A stretch of 35,544 bases of DNA from Puniceicoccales bacterium (lineage in GTDB: Bacteria > Verrucomicrobiota > Verrucomicrobiia > Opitutales > JAIRLM01): NCBI GenBank assembly GCA_031268315.1, contig JAIRXK010000008.1, forward strand, positions 1-35,544. The letters are read 5' to 3'. A model generated the notes under the pieces. It made no database searches, was not told the DNA's origin, and saw only the letters and a list, made by a program, of their open reading frames with translations. Shown in pieces: positions 1 to 8,293 of the stretch (position 1 is the stretch's first letter; each line of letters opens with the position of its first letter). The position numbers were made by a program, and so were the translations under genes.

Positions 1-1320
1 GATGAGACTCAAGTTACTCAAAATAATCGAAATGCATTACTGAATACTATTAATTGCTTAATAGCGAGTTATAGAACACGTGGGGACTTAAACACAAACA
101 CCTCTGCGCCCGTGAGCGAAAGCACGCAGGGGATCAGGTACGACGAGCCCGAGCAGGCGAAGGAGACCAAGGAGTCCGTGAGCAAGAGCGACAAGTCCGA
201 GAGCTCAAACACGGACGCGGCCCTGCAGGAGAAAAATAAGAATCCAATCGAGACCGCGAGATCAAGTATGGACGTAAACGAGGGGAACCAGCTCATAAGC
301 GAAAACGAGAAAAATCTGACGCTGCAGCCTGAGATCGAGAGCTCAAACCCACAAGGGGGGATTAAGGCTGCGAGCAACAGCGACGATGATTCGCACAAGG
401 AGAGTTTGACCAAAATCACTCCCGCAATCAAAAACCCAGACAAGGAGATCGAGCCGAACAAGAGCGACAAGTCCAAGAAGATCAAGGAGGAGAGCGAGAA
501 TCAGCCCGAGGTACCCGCGATTCCGACCGATCCCATGGCCGTAATTCATCAGCCTTTGTACGTGCTGAGCGGGAATCGCACCGGACAACTCCGCACGCCC
601 ATACCAGACTTAGCCAAGACCTTGCCAATGAATTCTCCGATCTTCGATCTCCCCAATCCTACGGTACTAGTCATGACCGATGCCGACTTCGAAAAAAGTC
701 TGCGTAACCTCAGCTATGACCAGCCAACAAATCGCTTTATTGAAAACTTATGCCTTGAGAAGGCTAATATAGAGCCAGATTCGCTCGACGAGGTCAATCC
801 CGCGCTTTCTACGGAATGGTATGTAAATAAAATCGCCAAATTTGCTATACTTAAAGATTTTATTGCTAGATGTAGCAACCGCTTTAATGATAAGAAAAGT
901 AAGAGAAATAAACAATGCGAAAAGTGCAATGAATTGTTGAAGACGATGGCCAATAATAATCTGCGAGTGCTATCGCAAAGATTATCACAGCTAAGCGCAG
1001 AATGCGGAAAACTTTCTGACATCGATTCCATTAAATTACATGCTAATAAATTTAATACTTTATGTAATGATATGGCGGATTTCGATAAAACACTCAAAAT
1101 ATCAAACAATAAAATTAATCATGCTATGAAATTCAAGAATAGCGTTACTGAAGAAGAAGTTATAATTATAATCAATGCAGCATTCAATAGGTATGAGGCT
1201 AAAGTAAAGGACCACGCGCCCGCAAATATGTCCCAAATTACCCCTGCGCCGAATGGTTCGAGTGATGGCAAAAGTAATTCGAGGAAGAATGCTAAGCAGG
1301 ATGGTTGCATCATTCAATAG
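1..1320 (+). CDS. Coiled-coil/disordered putative effector with C-terminal CaaX-like box (5' end missing)
   Basis: The frame is open from base 1, with no stop before the GTG at 112, so this is the 3' part of a gene that starts outside the window. The visible part begins with about 180 residues of low-complexity Glu/Ser/Lys/Asn-rich, probably disordered sequence in GC-rich codons. An AT-rich helical region follows, containing the motif FNTLC (1051-1065) that recurs in the next two genes. The protein ends with a Lys/Arg-rich stretch (KSNSRKNAKQDG) followed by CIIQ, the form of a eukaryotic polybasic-CaaX farnesylation signal. No membrane hairpin is seen in the visible part, but the paralogues carry theirs at the N-terminus, which is missing here. 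The function is unknown. Effector status is inferred from context. Confidence 0.8.
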   Translation, partial: DETQVTQNNRNALLNTINCLIASYRTRGDLNTNTSAPVSESTQGIRYDEPEQAKETKESVSKSDKSESSNTDAALQEKNKNPIETARSSMDVNEGNQLISENEKNLTLQPEIESSNPQGGIKAASNSDDDSHKESLTKITPAIKNPDKEIEPNKSDKSKKIKEESENQPEVPAIPTDPMAVIHQPLYVLSGNRTGQLRTPIPDLAKTLPMNSPIFDLPNPTVLVMTDADFEKSLRNLSYDQPTNRFIENLCLEKANIEPDSLDEVNPALSTEWYVNKIAKFAILKDFIARCSNRFNDKKSKRNKQCEKCNELLKTMANNNLRVLSQRLSQLSAECGKLSDIDSIKLHANKFNTLCNDMADFDKTLKISNNKINHAMKFKNSVTEEEVIIIINAAFNRYEAKVKDHAPANMSQITPAPNGSSDGKSNSRKNAKQDGCIIQ

Positions 1321-1567
1321 GGAAGAAAGGACTGCCAATGGGCCACTTTGAGCAATTATGTCATTTTCCAACGGAAGGCGAAATTGCTAGTAGTCTGAGC
1401 CTTTGCTTAGAATTCATCGCCCCATGTATTTTGCGGGAACAAGCGAATAATGGATACATATTCCATACCGAGAGGAAAAATATTTTAAAATTTAATCGAA
1501 ATAATTTGACAAATTACGGGAACTCAATAGAGTCAGAAGTAATCTTGTCAGAGAAGGTGCACTTGTC
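1321..1567 (+). repeat. Intergenic repeat family, copy 1 (promoter-bearing)
   Basis: This spacer aligns along its length with 4961-5212. Conserved blocks are the stop-codon region, ATGGGCCAC, the GAAATT block, CGCCCCATG, a TATTTTAAAATTTAATCGAAA block, and TTGAC(A/T)AATTACGG just before the next gene. Shorter remnants lie at 8460-8536, 10873-10912 and 14137-14177. The repeat carries a possible small gene and the -35-like box of the downstream gene. Confidence 0.75.
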
Positions 1568-1571
1568 ATGA
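1338..1571 (+). CDS. Possible small protein, paralogue of the 4978-5133 ORF
   Basis: This is a 77-codon ORF starting MGHFEQL, with a purine-rich ribosome-binding site (GGAAGAAAGGA, 1321-1331) six bases before the ATG. Its TGA overlaps the ATG of the next gene (ATGA at 1568-1571), which suggests translational coupling. The paralogous spacer copy keeps the same frame for about 45 codons. Their only length difference there is three bases, and many changes are synonymous or conservative (for example tgt/tgc, gga/ggg, att/gtt). Shared residues include GEI, APC-L-R and Q-A-N/D-N-G. No function is recognised. It could instead be a non-coding promoter repeat that happens to stay open. Confidence 0.45.
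   Translation: MGHFEQLCHFPTEGEIASSLSLCLEFIAPCILREQANNGYIFHTERKNILKFNRNNLTNYGNSIESEVILSEKVHLS
1506..1530 (+). promoter_or_regulatory. Conserved -35-like box upstream of 1568
   Basis: TTGACA at 1506-1511 is preceded by an AT-rich block (TATTTTAAAATTTAATCGAAA) that resembles an UP element. Both are conserved in the copy at 5151. No convincing -10 lies at 17 bases; CAATAG at 1525 is poorly spaced. It is placed mainly on conservation and on its position 62 bp before the start codon. Confidence 0.4.
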
Positions 1572-4500
1572 GCCAAATACCAGAACGATCAGATCCCTTG
1601 CTGCTAAGTCCATGTGCGCAGCAGTTGCAGGGTAAGGACGCAAACCCAACGGACAATGCCCTAGGCATTACAAATAGTCAGACTTCCGCGCATGCTCCTT
1701 CGCTGCTGCGAAGGATGATCATATCCGTAGCATGCACACTGCTAGCTACAGCCCTGGGGGCCGGCATTGCCATCGCCGTCATGACATTTCTATTGGCGAT
1801 GCCCATCGTCCCGGGAATCGTTGTCATCGCCGCCCTAGGCTCTGCATCTCTTACCGCAGGCGGCGTTATTTTGTGGAACGTTTACTCCATTAAAAATGCG
1901 GAAAAAGATTCAAATCCATCGCCCGTACCCCAGCACAAGGGGGATCAAAGGCACCAGAACAATGCATCCGTAATTCAGAAAAACAAGATCACGACCGAGC
2001 CCACGCGGGAGGCAAATCAAGACCAACCATCGATCTCAGACGAAATGGCCGTGATCCAGGAAAATGAGATCACGCACACCGAAATTAAACTTGTGAACAA
2101 CGAGAACCCACCGAAGGAGAAGACCGATCCCGCGACCGTGATTTCGAGCGCGCACGAAAACCCAACCGAGCCCCTGCAGGAGAAGAACCAGGCCAAAACT
2201 TCGATCCTAGGCGAAACCTCGTCCAGCGGAGAAACGCCCGTAATCCAGGAGAATGAGATCACGACCGAGCCCCTGCAGAAGGAGGACCAGGCCAAAACTT
2301 CGATCCTAGGCGAAACCTCGTCCAGCGGAGAAACGCCAGTGAACGAACCCGTACCCGAGAACAAAGAGGACCCACAGATGGCGAGAACCAATCTCGGGTC
2401 CGGGAAAAGTGACGCATTTTCGGGCAGTGAGAACTTATTGCACAACAAATTTAAAGAGCAGCTCGAAGTCGTCAAAAAAACCGTAGACTTTAGGACCTTT
2501 CAGGTGGGCGCGGCGCAGATAACTGCTATGGTGAATTTTGGCGATGGGAGTACTCCCGCGCCTTCCCAATTTTCCGCAATGGATAGCTATTGCGAGCAAG
2601 TAGCGACAAATTTGAATCAGTGCGATGTATGTTTTCAGACAATAAATGAAAGTTTCGATAAAGTGAAGAAAAAAATGAAAAGCAGCAACAATCGGCAATT
2701 GATTAGTCGCATCGGCACTTGCATGAAAAATCTGAAAAACGAAAAAATAACTTTAGATCATGGTTTAATTTCATCCAACCCCACCCCTAACACGGGTGAC
2801 GCTGCAACTGCCATTAGTTCACACGCTACTTCCTTCAATGAACTATGCACGAAGATGGACCACTTAGTCAATGTTATTATCTGCATAGATTTTCTAATTT
2901 CTAATGACTACAATCAATCTGTTATCGATACTTTGCTAAGTAGCATTAGTGACCGGCTAGATGAATTGGAGTTGACTGATAGCGAAACCGAATTGGTGAA
3001 GTTAATCGAAGATCAAGCGAAAGAAGAGGAGTTCAATTTGGCTCTATCCAATTTCGTCCAATGGACGAATGAATTAGTACCCAAAGCCCCCAAAGGGAAT
3101 GCAGGGGAAATAAACAGTTTTGAAGCTGAAAATTATCGCACGATGTATAGATATTTTGAGAGTAAAGTTAACTCCTTGGGTGAAGGACTGAAATTACTAA
3201 AATGCGAAATAGAAAAATTAGACATAGGCATAGATCAAAAAAATCCCAAACAAGTGATTCTTGATGCATTAGATAAAATCTCCTTTCAATGTAGGGTTAT
3301 CGAAAGAAGAAAGAATTTAGTGTGTGGTATCTTATCACACGCAATTATTACGCCTGCTACATGTTCTAAAAGCGCATATTTCAAAAATGCTGCCAACGAA
3401 ATAAAGGCGCTGCAGGCAGAAATTATTAACATCAATGAAATAATCAGCCTCGGAACTGCTATTATTAAAAGTAGTAAAGAAAGTCCACCGGCAGATGAAA
3501 TAGGTGAAAAATTTTCCTCTTTCGAAAGTAAAATTAAAGAAATGGACAAGTCGATTAATGCAATAGTTGACGGATTGGCCGAGGCCTTGAATAAAATTTA
3601 TGCTCACGTTAATAATTTAAATGAAATCTCAATTTTCGCTGATGATGTAAACGGACTAAAGAATTGCTTTGGAGAAACAGATGGCCAATTATCAAATTTA
3701 ATTCCTTTGGTTGACACATTTGAAACTTCTGCCATTGATCGAAAGCTAGAAGCTTTGAAGTCTGACTGCATAACTCAATTAATTCTTAGGCAAACCGATA
3801 AAGAAATAGAAAATGAAAAGGATGCTGTCAAAAAAGAAAAAAATATTGTCCTTGAGGAAATTAATAAGAAATTAGTTACAATAGAAGATTCAATGGCAAT
3901 TAAATTTAAAGCCATTACTGAATTTTACAAAACATTATCTAGTCAGCTAACGGGAATGTTAAACACATTGAAGCAACAATCGGAAGAATTGAAAACCGAC
4001 GTTACGGATTCCAGAGTTAGTCAATTCAAAAATGAGATCCGCAGCTTTTCAAATGAAGGAAAAACACTGAAGGAGTTTGTGAAGTTTTTACATGAAAAAA
4101 CGGAGCAGCTAAAAGCGTTTCAATCAAAGATCCCGATCTCGCCTCAGCCCGACCAAAAATATTCCGAGAATCTGCCCGTGGGCACAGACACGAATTCGAA
4201 ACAGCACGTGAGCTCGGGTACGAATTTGAAACAGCACGTGGACTCGGGCACGACTTCTCCGGCCTTACACAAACCGACCGTGCCGACTAAAAAATGCCGC
4301 AAACGCTATAGTGCGAAGCTTGTTCGCTTGGCACCTCAAAAATGGTTCCCGATCAAAAATTTGTCCCAAGCTGTGTTTAAGTGGTTTACTGGCGACACGT
4401 GTCCATTAAAAGGAACTATTTTGAATCTTTTGATTGATCAAGACTCTCTGAAAAACTTGCAATCGGATACCCAATTTATCGAGACTAGAAAAAATAAACT

Positions 4501-4960
4501 TACTCAGGTTAGTGAATTTTTTAAGCAAGAGAAGAATTATTTAGAAAAGCACGTGGATGACAAAAATCCATTAAAAGCAGCTATTGTGCAATCAATTAAA
4601 GCACAAGGCATCACTCAAATAGAAAACCTACAAGCAACAATGGAAAAGCTAGAAAAGCAAGTTGAAGCCATTGGTGCCACGAGTGATGCTATTGACGTTA
4701 ACTCCGTTGAGGACTACGTCAATCAATTTAACGCTCTATGCTTCAATGCGTATTGTCTGAGCAAGACAATTTCGTATGCAATTGAGCAAATTGAAAACGT
4801 CAAGTTTGATCTCAATGAAGAATCGCTAAAGAATATCGCTGACCAAGTAAAGAATTGTCAGTTTAACAAGAACCCGTGCATAGAATCCTCTTCACCCCTT
4901 ATCAATTTGGAAAATATTGTTCTCCCGAAGAATAAGAATCGGATATGCAATATACAATAG
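1568..4960 (+). CDS. Large coiled-coil putative effector with N-terminal bilobed hairpin and C-terminal CaaX-like box
   Basis: The 1130-residue protein has a hydrophobic hairpin at residues ~50-78 and ~80-107, with no signal peptide cleavage motif, much like chlamydial Inc proteins. A GC-rich, disordered Glu/Thr/Pro linker (~115-285) includes a 33-residue tandem repeat. A long helical region follows, with FNxLC modules at 2834-2848 and 4727-4741. Between them lies a ~380-residue segment (roughly 3040-4130) that is clearly homologous to 6020-7090 in the next gene, for example EIxKLDIGxxQKNPxQV. The C-terminus is PKNKNRI followed by CNIQ: basic residues plus a CaaX-like box matching the preceding gene's CIIQ. 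The ATG overlaps the preceding small ORF's stop. Host-membrane attachment is inferred; the biochemical role is unknown. Confidence 0.9.
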   Translation: MSQIPERSDPLLLSPCAQQLQGKDANPTDNALGITNSQTSAHAPSLLRRMIISVACTLLATALGAGIAIAVMTFLLAMPIVPGIVVIAALGSASLTAGGVILWNVYSIKNAEKDSNPSPVPQHKGDQRHQNNASVIQKNKITTEPTREANQDQPSISDEMAVIQENEITHTEIKLVNNENPPKEKTDPATVISSAHENPTEPLQEKNQAKTSILGETSSSGETPVIQENEITTEPLQKEDQAKTSILGETSSSGETPVNEPVPENKEDPQMARTNLGSGKSDAFSGSENLLHNKFKEQLEVVKKTVDFRTFQVGAAQITAMVNFGDGSTPAPSQFSAMDSYCEQVATNLNQCDVCFQTINESFDKVKKKMKSSNNRQLISRIGTCMKNLKNEKITLDHGLISSNPTPNTGDAATAISSHATSFNELCTKMDHLVNVIICIDFLISNDYNQSVIDTLLSSISDRLDELELTDSETELVKLIEDQAKEEEFNLALSNFVQWTNELVPKAPKGNAGEINSFEAENYRTMYRYFESKVNSLGEGLKLLKCEIEKLDIGIDQKNPKQVILDALDKISFQCRVIERRKNLVCGILSHAIITPATCSKSAYFKNAANEIKALQAEIININEIISLGTAIIKSSKESPPADEIGEKFSSFESKIKEMDKSINAIVDGLAEALNKIYAHVNNLNEISIFADDVNGLKNCFGETDGQLSNLIPLVDTFETSAIDRKLEALKSDCITQLILRQTDKEIENEKDAVKKEKNIVLEEINKKLVTIEDSMAIKFKAITEFYKTLSSQLTGMLNTLKQQSEELKTDVTDSRVSQFKNEIRSFSNEGKTLKEFVKFLHEKTEQLKAFQSKIPISPQPDQKYSENLPVGTDTNSKQHVSSGTNLKQHVDSGTTSPALHKPTVPTKKCRKRYSAKLVRLAPQKWFPIKNLSQAVFKWFTGDTCPLKGTILNLLIDQDSLKNLQSDTQFIETRKNKLTQVSEFFKQEKNYLEKHVDDKNPLKAAIVQSIKAQGITQIENLQATMEKLEKQVEAIGATSDAIDVNSVEDYVNQFNALCFNAYCLSKTISYAIEQIENVKFDLNEESLKNIADQVKNCQFNKNPCIESSSPLINLENIVLPKNKNRICNIQ
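2167..2336 (+). repeat. 99-bp in-frame tandem repeat in the linker
   Basis: Two copies, starting at 2167 and 2266, have a 99-bp (33-codon) period. The shared part of about 71 bp is almost identical (cgagcccctgcag ... ggagaaacgcc). It encodes repeated KTSILGETSSSGETPV-type sequence. The high DNA identity in GC-rich codons points to a recent duplication inside the disordered linker. Confidence 0.85.
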
Positions 4961-4977
4961 GAAAGGAGGGGCAACCG

Positions 4978-5133
4978 ATGGGCCACAACTTCGAGCAATT
5001 GCATCACACTCTAGCGGGAGGTGAAATTGGCGGTACTCTGAACTCCTGCGCCCAATTCGCCGCCCCATGCGTTTTGCGGAAGCAAGCGGATAATGGGCAC
5101 GTATTCAATGGCGAAAAAGAGAAAATATTTTAA
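4978..5133 (+). CDS. Possible small protein, paralogue of the 1338-1571 ORF
   Basis: This is a 51-codon ORF (MGHNFEQL...) with a near-perfect Shine-Dalgarno (AAAGGAGGGG) about 6 bases before its ATG. The Shine-Dalgarno overlaps the end of the preceding gene, suggesting co-expression with it. It is in-frame homologous to the ORF at 1338 for about 45 codons. The two have different C-termini because of a 2-base length difference near the end. It is rich in Cys/His relative to its length (HH, C, C). No known family is recognised. The good ribosome-binding site is the best evidence that it is translated; no promoter was found for it alone. Confidence 0.5.
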   Translation: MGHNFEQLHHTLAGGEIGGTLNSCAQFAAPCVLRKQADNGHVFNGEKEKIF

Positions 5134-5150
5134 AATTTAATCGAAATGCT

Positions 5151-5177
5151 TTGACTAATTACGGAAACTCGTTAAAA
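5151..5177 (+). promoter_or_regulatory. Conserved -35-like box upstream of 5213
   Basis: TTGACT at 5151-5156 lies in the same conserved block as the TTGACA at 1506, 62 bp before the start codon. A weak -10 candidate is TTAAAA (5172-5177, 15-base spacer). The AT-rich block directly upstream is shared between the copies. Confidence 0.4.
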
Positions 5178-5212
5178 GCGTACAGTGAATTTACTGGAGA
5201 GGGAAGCCTATT

Positions 5213-8200
5213 ATGGGTCAAATAAACAGCGGTAGAAGTTCGGCGGGTCCAGCTTTAGACTCGGCAGATTCGAAGCAAAAAATGGGCATGGGCCCAATGA
5301 AAGTTAGCCCAAACGATGCAAAAAGTCAAACCTCCATGCTGCAGCGTGTGGCAGTGGCCGTGGTATGCACGTTGCTGGCTGCTGCCCTGGGAGCCGGCAT
5401 AGCCATCACAGTTATGACATTTCTATTGGAGATGCCCATCATTCTGTGGGTCGTCGTTGTCGCCGCCCTGGGCACCGCAAGCCTCGCCGCAGGCGGCGCC
5501 GTCCTGTGGAATATTTACTTCAATGAAAGTGATGGAAAAGATCCAGATCCATCGCCTAAGAACCCGGGCATGCACATGCCGAATGATGATGGCAAGGGCA
5601 ATGAACATCAGGCCACCACATCCGAGAGCGACGCGAGCAGCGCATCCTTGCGCAAGGAGAACCAGCCCGCAAACCAGGAGTGTAAGATCCTTGGCGACTC
5701 CACAATCAATGCGAGCACGATCCTGTACGAGAGCGAAAATCGGGAGAGTGTGGAGGACACGAGCAGCAGCATACACTCGGACACGGCGAGTTCATATTTG
5801 GAAAATGAGAGGATCTTGAGCCCGGGCAAGACCGAGGACAAGAAAAAACAGGCAATCACACCCGCAATCGTGATCAAAGAGGCGAACCTGGCCGTGAGTG
5901 AGAACGAAAAACGGCCCGATTCCCTGCTCATAGTCGAAACCGAGAGCCTGGAGAATCCAGATGTGCGCGTGAATGATGAGTCGAACAAAATTGAGGACAC
6001 GGAGCTTAATTCGGATTTATTCGATTTCGATCAATGGATAGCGACATTATCCGAATCCCCAAAAGAAAATCCAGAGGGAATAGGCGATTTGGGAGCTAAA
6101 AATTATCACACGATGTGCCAATATTTTGATAGTAAAGTTGAAACTTTGGATAAAGCGCTGAAATCACTAGAATGCGAAATAGGAAAATTAGACATAGGCA
6201 TGAATCAGAAAAATCCCAACCAAGTGGTCCGTGATGCGTTCAGTAGAATCTCCTTTCAATGTGCTGTTATTAGGGAGAGAAAAAAGTTAGTGCATGACAC
6301 TATGGCGCGCGGAGTCAGCATACGCGATAAACATTCTGAAAATGTATATTGTTTGCAAAATAGTATCGTTGAAATGAAAGCACTGCAGGAAGAAATTACT
6401 AACATTAATGAGTTAATTACTCTCGGAATCACTATTATCAATGATAGTAAAAAGAGTTCATCGGAAAATGAAATAGATGGAATGGTTTCCTCTTTCAAAA
6501 ACAAAATTCAAGACATGGACAACTCTATCAATTCAGTAGTTGATGGATTGACCGATTTTTGTAGTAGCATTCAAATCCAGATTAATAATTTAGATAAAAT
6601 TAGGGATCACGTAACTATGCTTGGTGATCTAAGAAATTTTTCCCAGGGAATAAATGACCCGCTAATGGATGTGATTCCTTTGCCGGATGTATCCGAAATT
6701 TCTAGTATTGACCAAATGCTAAAATCACTAAATGCTGACTGCGTTGAGTTATTAATTTTTAAAAAAACCGATGAAGAAAACGCCATCGTTAAAAAGAATA
6801 CTGTTCTTAAAAAAATTAGTGATAAATTAGCTGAAATAGTAAAACTGATAGAAAGTAAACATCACACTATTATGATGCATTTCTACGCATTAAATGCGGA
6901 GTTAGTTAAGAGGTTAGATGAATTAAAACAAGAGGCGGAAAATCTGAAATGTGGCGATGAAAGTTCCTCAGTTGATCAATTTAAAAGTGAAATTGAAGAA
7001 TTCTCCAAGTGCACAAAAGCACTGAGGGAGCGTGTGAAGTTTTTGCATAAAAAAACGGAACAACTAAAAAATATTAAAAATGCAATCCGATCCTCATCCG
7101 AAATCGCAGGGAAGAAGAATCCGCCCGCAATCGAGAGGGAGGCCAAGATCGGCGGCACACTTGATGAAGAATTGGGAAAAATTAAATCGGAAAATACGAA
7201 GTTATTTGATAGCTTGCATATAATGAAATTGAAAAATATCCCTACCGGTATTGACTTAAATAACTCATATATGAAAAAAGTGGAAATTTTATCGAAGACA
7301 CTTCAAATCAAGTTGACCGATGCGAAAGGGTTTTTACAAAAAATGCAAGGGGAATTAAAAGAGGCAAACAATCAACCGCTGCTCGACCGTATTTTGGTCC
7401 ACACTGGTAATTTGCTAGACATGCATAAATTCATAAGCAGTGAATGGTCAATAGAAGTTAAAAATCTTCCCTGTGACAGGAAGAGAGTTGCCACTATAGT
7501 GGAAAATTTCAATACACTACTCACGATGGTAATACAATTAAGCAATGCAATTGAAATGGTAAACCTTTTAATTTTTGATAAAAACAATCAATACAACACA
7601 TCAGATTTATTGAATGTCATTGATAATCACCTAAAAAATGATGAAATGCAAGTAAAAAAGGCTAAGGAAAAGATCGAGAAAAAGGCCAAGAAAAAGATTG
7701 CGAAAAAAACTAAAGATACGATCCAGCACGCGGATCAAAATGGCAACGTGGCCGAAAACTCAGTCGATTTGAGACCGAACATTGCCAAGACTGAAGTATT
7801 CCTGGACACGACCTCGATCACCGCCAAACTTAAAAGTACATACGAATCAACTGGGAATAACATAAACTTTAAGGAATGCTCGACAGCCGTGGATTTCCTT
7901 GACTCAATTAAGTTAATGTCCGATATTCTATGTGCATTTTCGGAGAATTCCCAAGCACATAGCGGCGAAAATTTGCAAAAGAACATTTCCAAATATATGG
8001 AGACTCTGAGTGTAAAACAAGAAGATTTAGAGGATTATCTAGACGAACTTGGTGATGAAACTCCTGTTGATAATACCGCTACCGCTCTCACTGATTCGAA
8101 TACTGCCCAATTCAGAGCACTATGCGTGGATGCGGCGCACTTTACCGATATGCTTATTTGTATGAATCTTCTAATTTCTGAAGCATGCAATCCAGAAGAT

Positions 8201-8293
8201 ACTGCCAAATTATTGGATAACATCAAAGTACAATTAGGCATATTGGGCATTAATAGCAATAACGATGAATTACTAGAGTTACTTAAAATTTAG
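5213..8293 (+). CDS. Large coiled-coil putative effector with N-terminal bilobed hairpin
   Basis: The 1026-residue protein is a paralogue of the 1568-4960 product. A bilobed hydrophobic hairpin spans residues ~46-72 and ~75-102, followed by a GC-rich disordered Ser/Glu/Asn linker (~105-265). The shared ~380-residue helical segment (nt 6020-7090) comes next, then two FNxLC-type modules (FNTLL at 7508; FRALC at 8111). A very Lys-rich helix at residues ~815-834 could bind nucleic acid or acidic lipid, or act as a nuclear signal. Unlike its neighbours it ends in LLKI with no CaaX box. Its N-terminus, MGQINS, fits the eukaryotic N-myristoylation pattern. The start is supported by GGAGAGGGAAG seven to sixteen bases upstream. 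The function is unknown; a role at a host membrane is inferred. Confidence 0.9.
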   Translation: MGQINSGRSSAGPALDSADSKQKMGMGPMKVSPNDAKSQTSMLQRVAVAVVCTLLAAALGAGIAITVMTFLLEMPIILWVVVVAALGTASLAAGGAVLWNIYFNESDGKDPDPSPKNPGMHMPNDDGKGNEHQATTSESDASSASLRKENQPANQECKILGDSTINASTILYESENRESVEDTSSSIHSDTASSYLENERILSPGKTEDKKKQAITPAIVIKEANLAVSENEKRPDSLLIVETESLENPDVRVNDESNKIEDTELNSDLFDFDQWIATLSESPKENPEGIGDLGAKNYHTMCQYFDSKVETLDKALKSLECEIGKLDIGMNQKNPNQVVRDAFSRISFQCAVIRERKKLVHDTMARGVSIRDKHSENVYCLQNSIVEMKALQEEITNINELITLGITIINDSKKSSSENEIDGMVSSFKNKIQDMDNSINSVVDGLTDFCSSIQIQINNLDKIRDHVTMLGDLRNFSQGINDPLMDVIPLPDVSEISSIDQMLKSLNADCVELLIFKKTDEENAIVKKNTVLKKISDKLAEIVKLIESKHHTIMMHFYALNAELVKRLDELKQEAENLKCGDESSSVDQFKSEIEEFSKCTKALRERVKFLHKKTEQLKNIKNAIRSSSEIAGKKNPPAIEREAKIGGTLDEELGKIKSENTKLFDSLHIMKLKNIPTGIDLNNSYMKKVEILSKTLQIKLTDAKGFLQKMQGELKEANNQPLLDRILVHTGNLLDMHKFISSEWSIEVKNLPCDRKRVATIVENFNTLLTMVIQLSNAIEMVNLLIFDKNNQYNTSDLLNVIDNHLKNDEMQVKKAKEKIEKKAKKKIAKKTKDTIQHADQNGNVAENSVDLRPNIAKTEVFLDTTSITAKLKSTYESTGNNINFKECSTAVDFLDSIKLMSDILCAFSENSQAHSGENLQKNISKYMETLSVKQEDLEDYLDELGDETPVDNTATALTDSNTAQFRALCVDAAHFTDMLICMNLLISEACNPEDTAKLLDNIKVQLGILGINSNNDELLELLKI

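Larger units (their letters stand above)
4961..5212 (+). repeat. Intergenic repeat family, copy 2 (promoter-bearing)
   Basis: This copy is homologous along its length to 1321-1567. It begins right after a stop codon that is itself in a conserved context (tgc-..-at.-caa-tag), and it ends with a purine-rich ribosome-binding site GGAGAGGGAAG (5196-5206) for the gene at 5213. Confidence 0.75.

Noticed and set aside
5457-5819. Arg/Ala-rich overlapping ORF in the linker of the 5213 gene
   Set aside because: It is an alternate frame of the GC-rich linker, with no ribosome-binding site and implausible composition.
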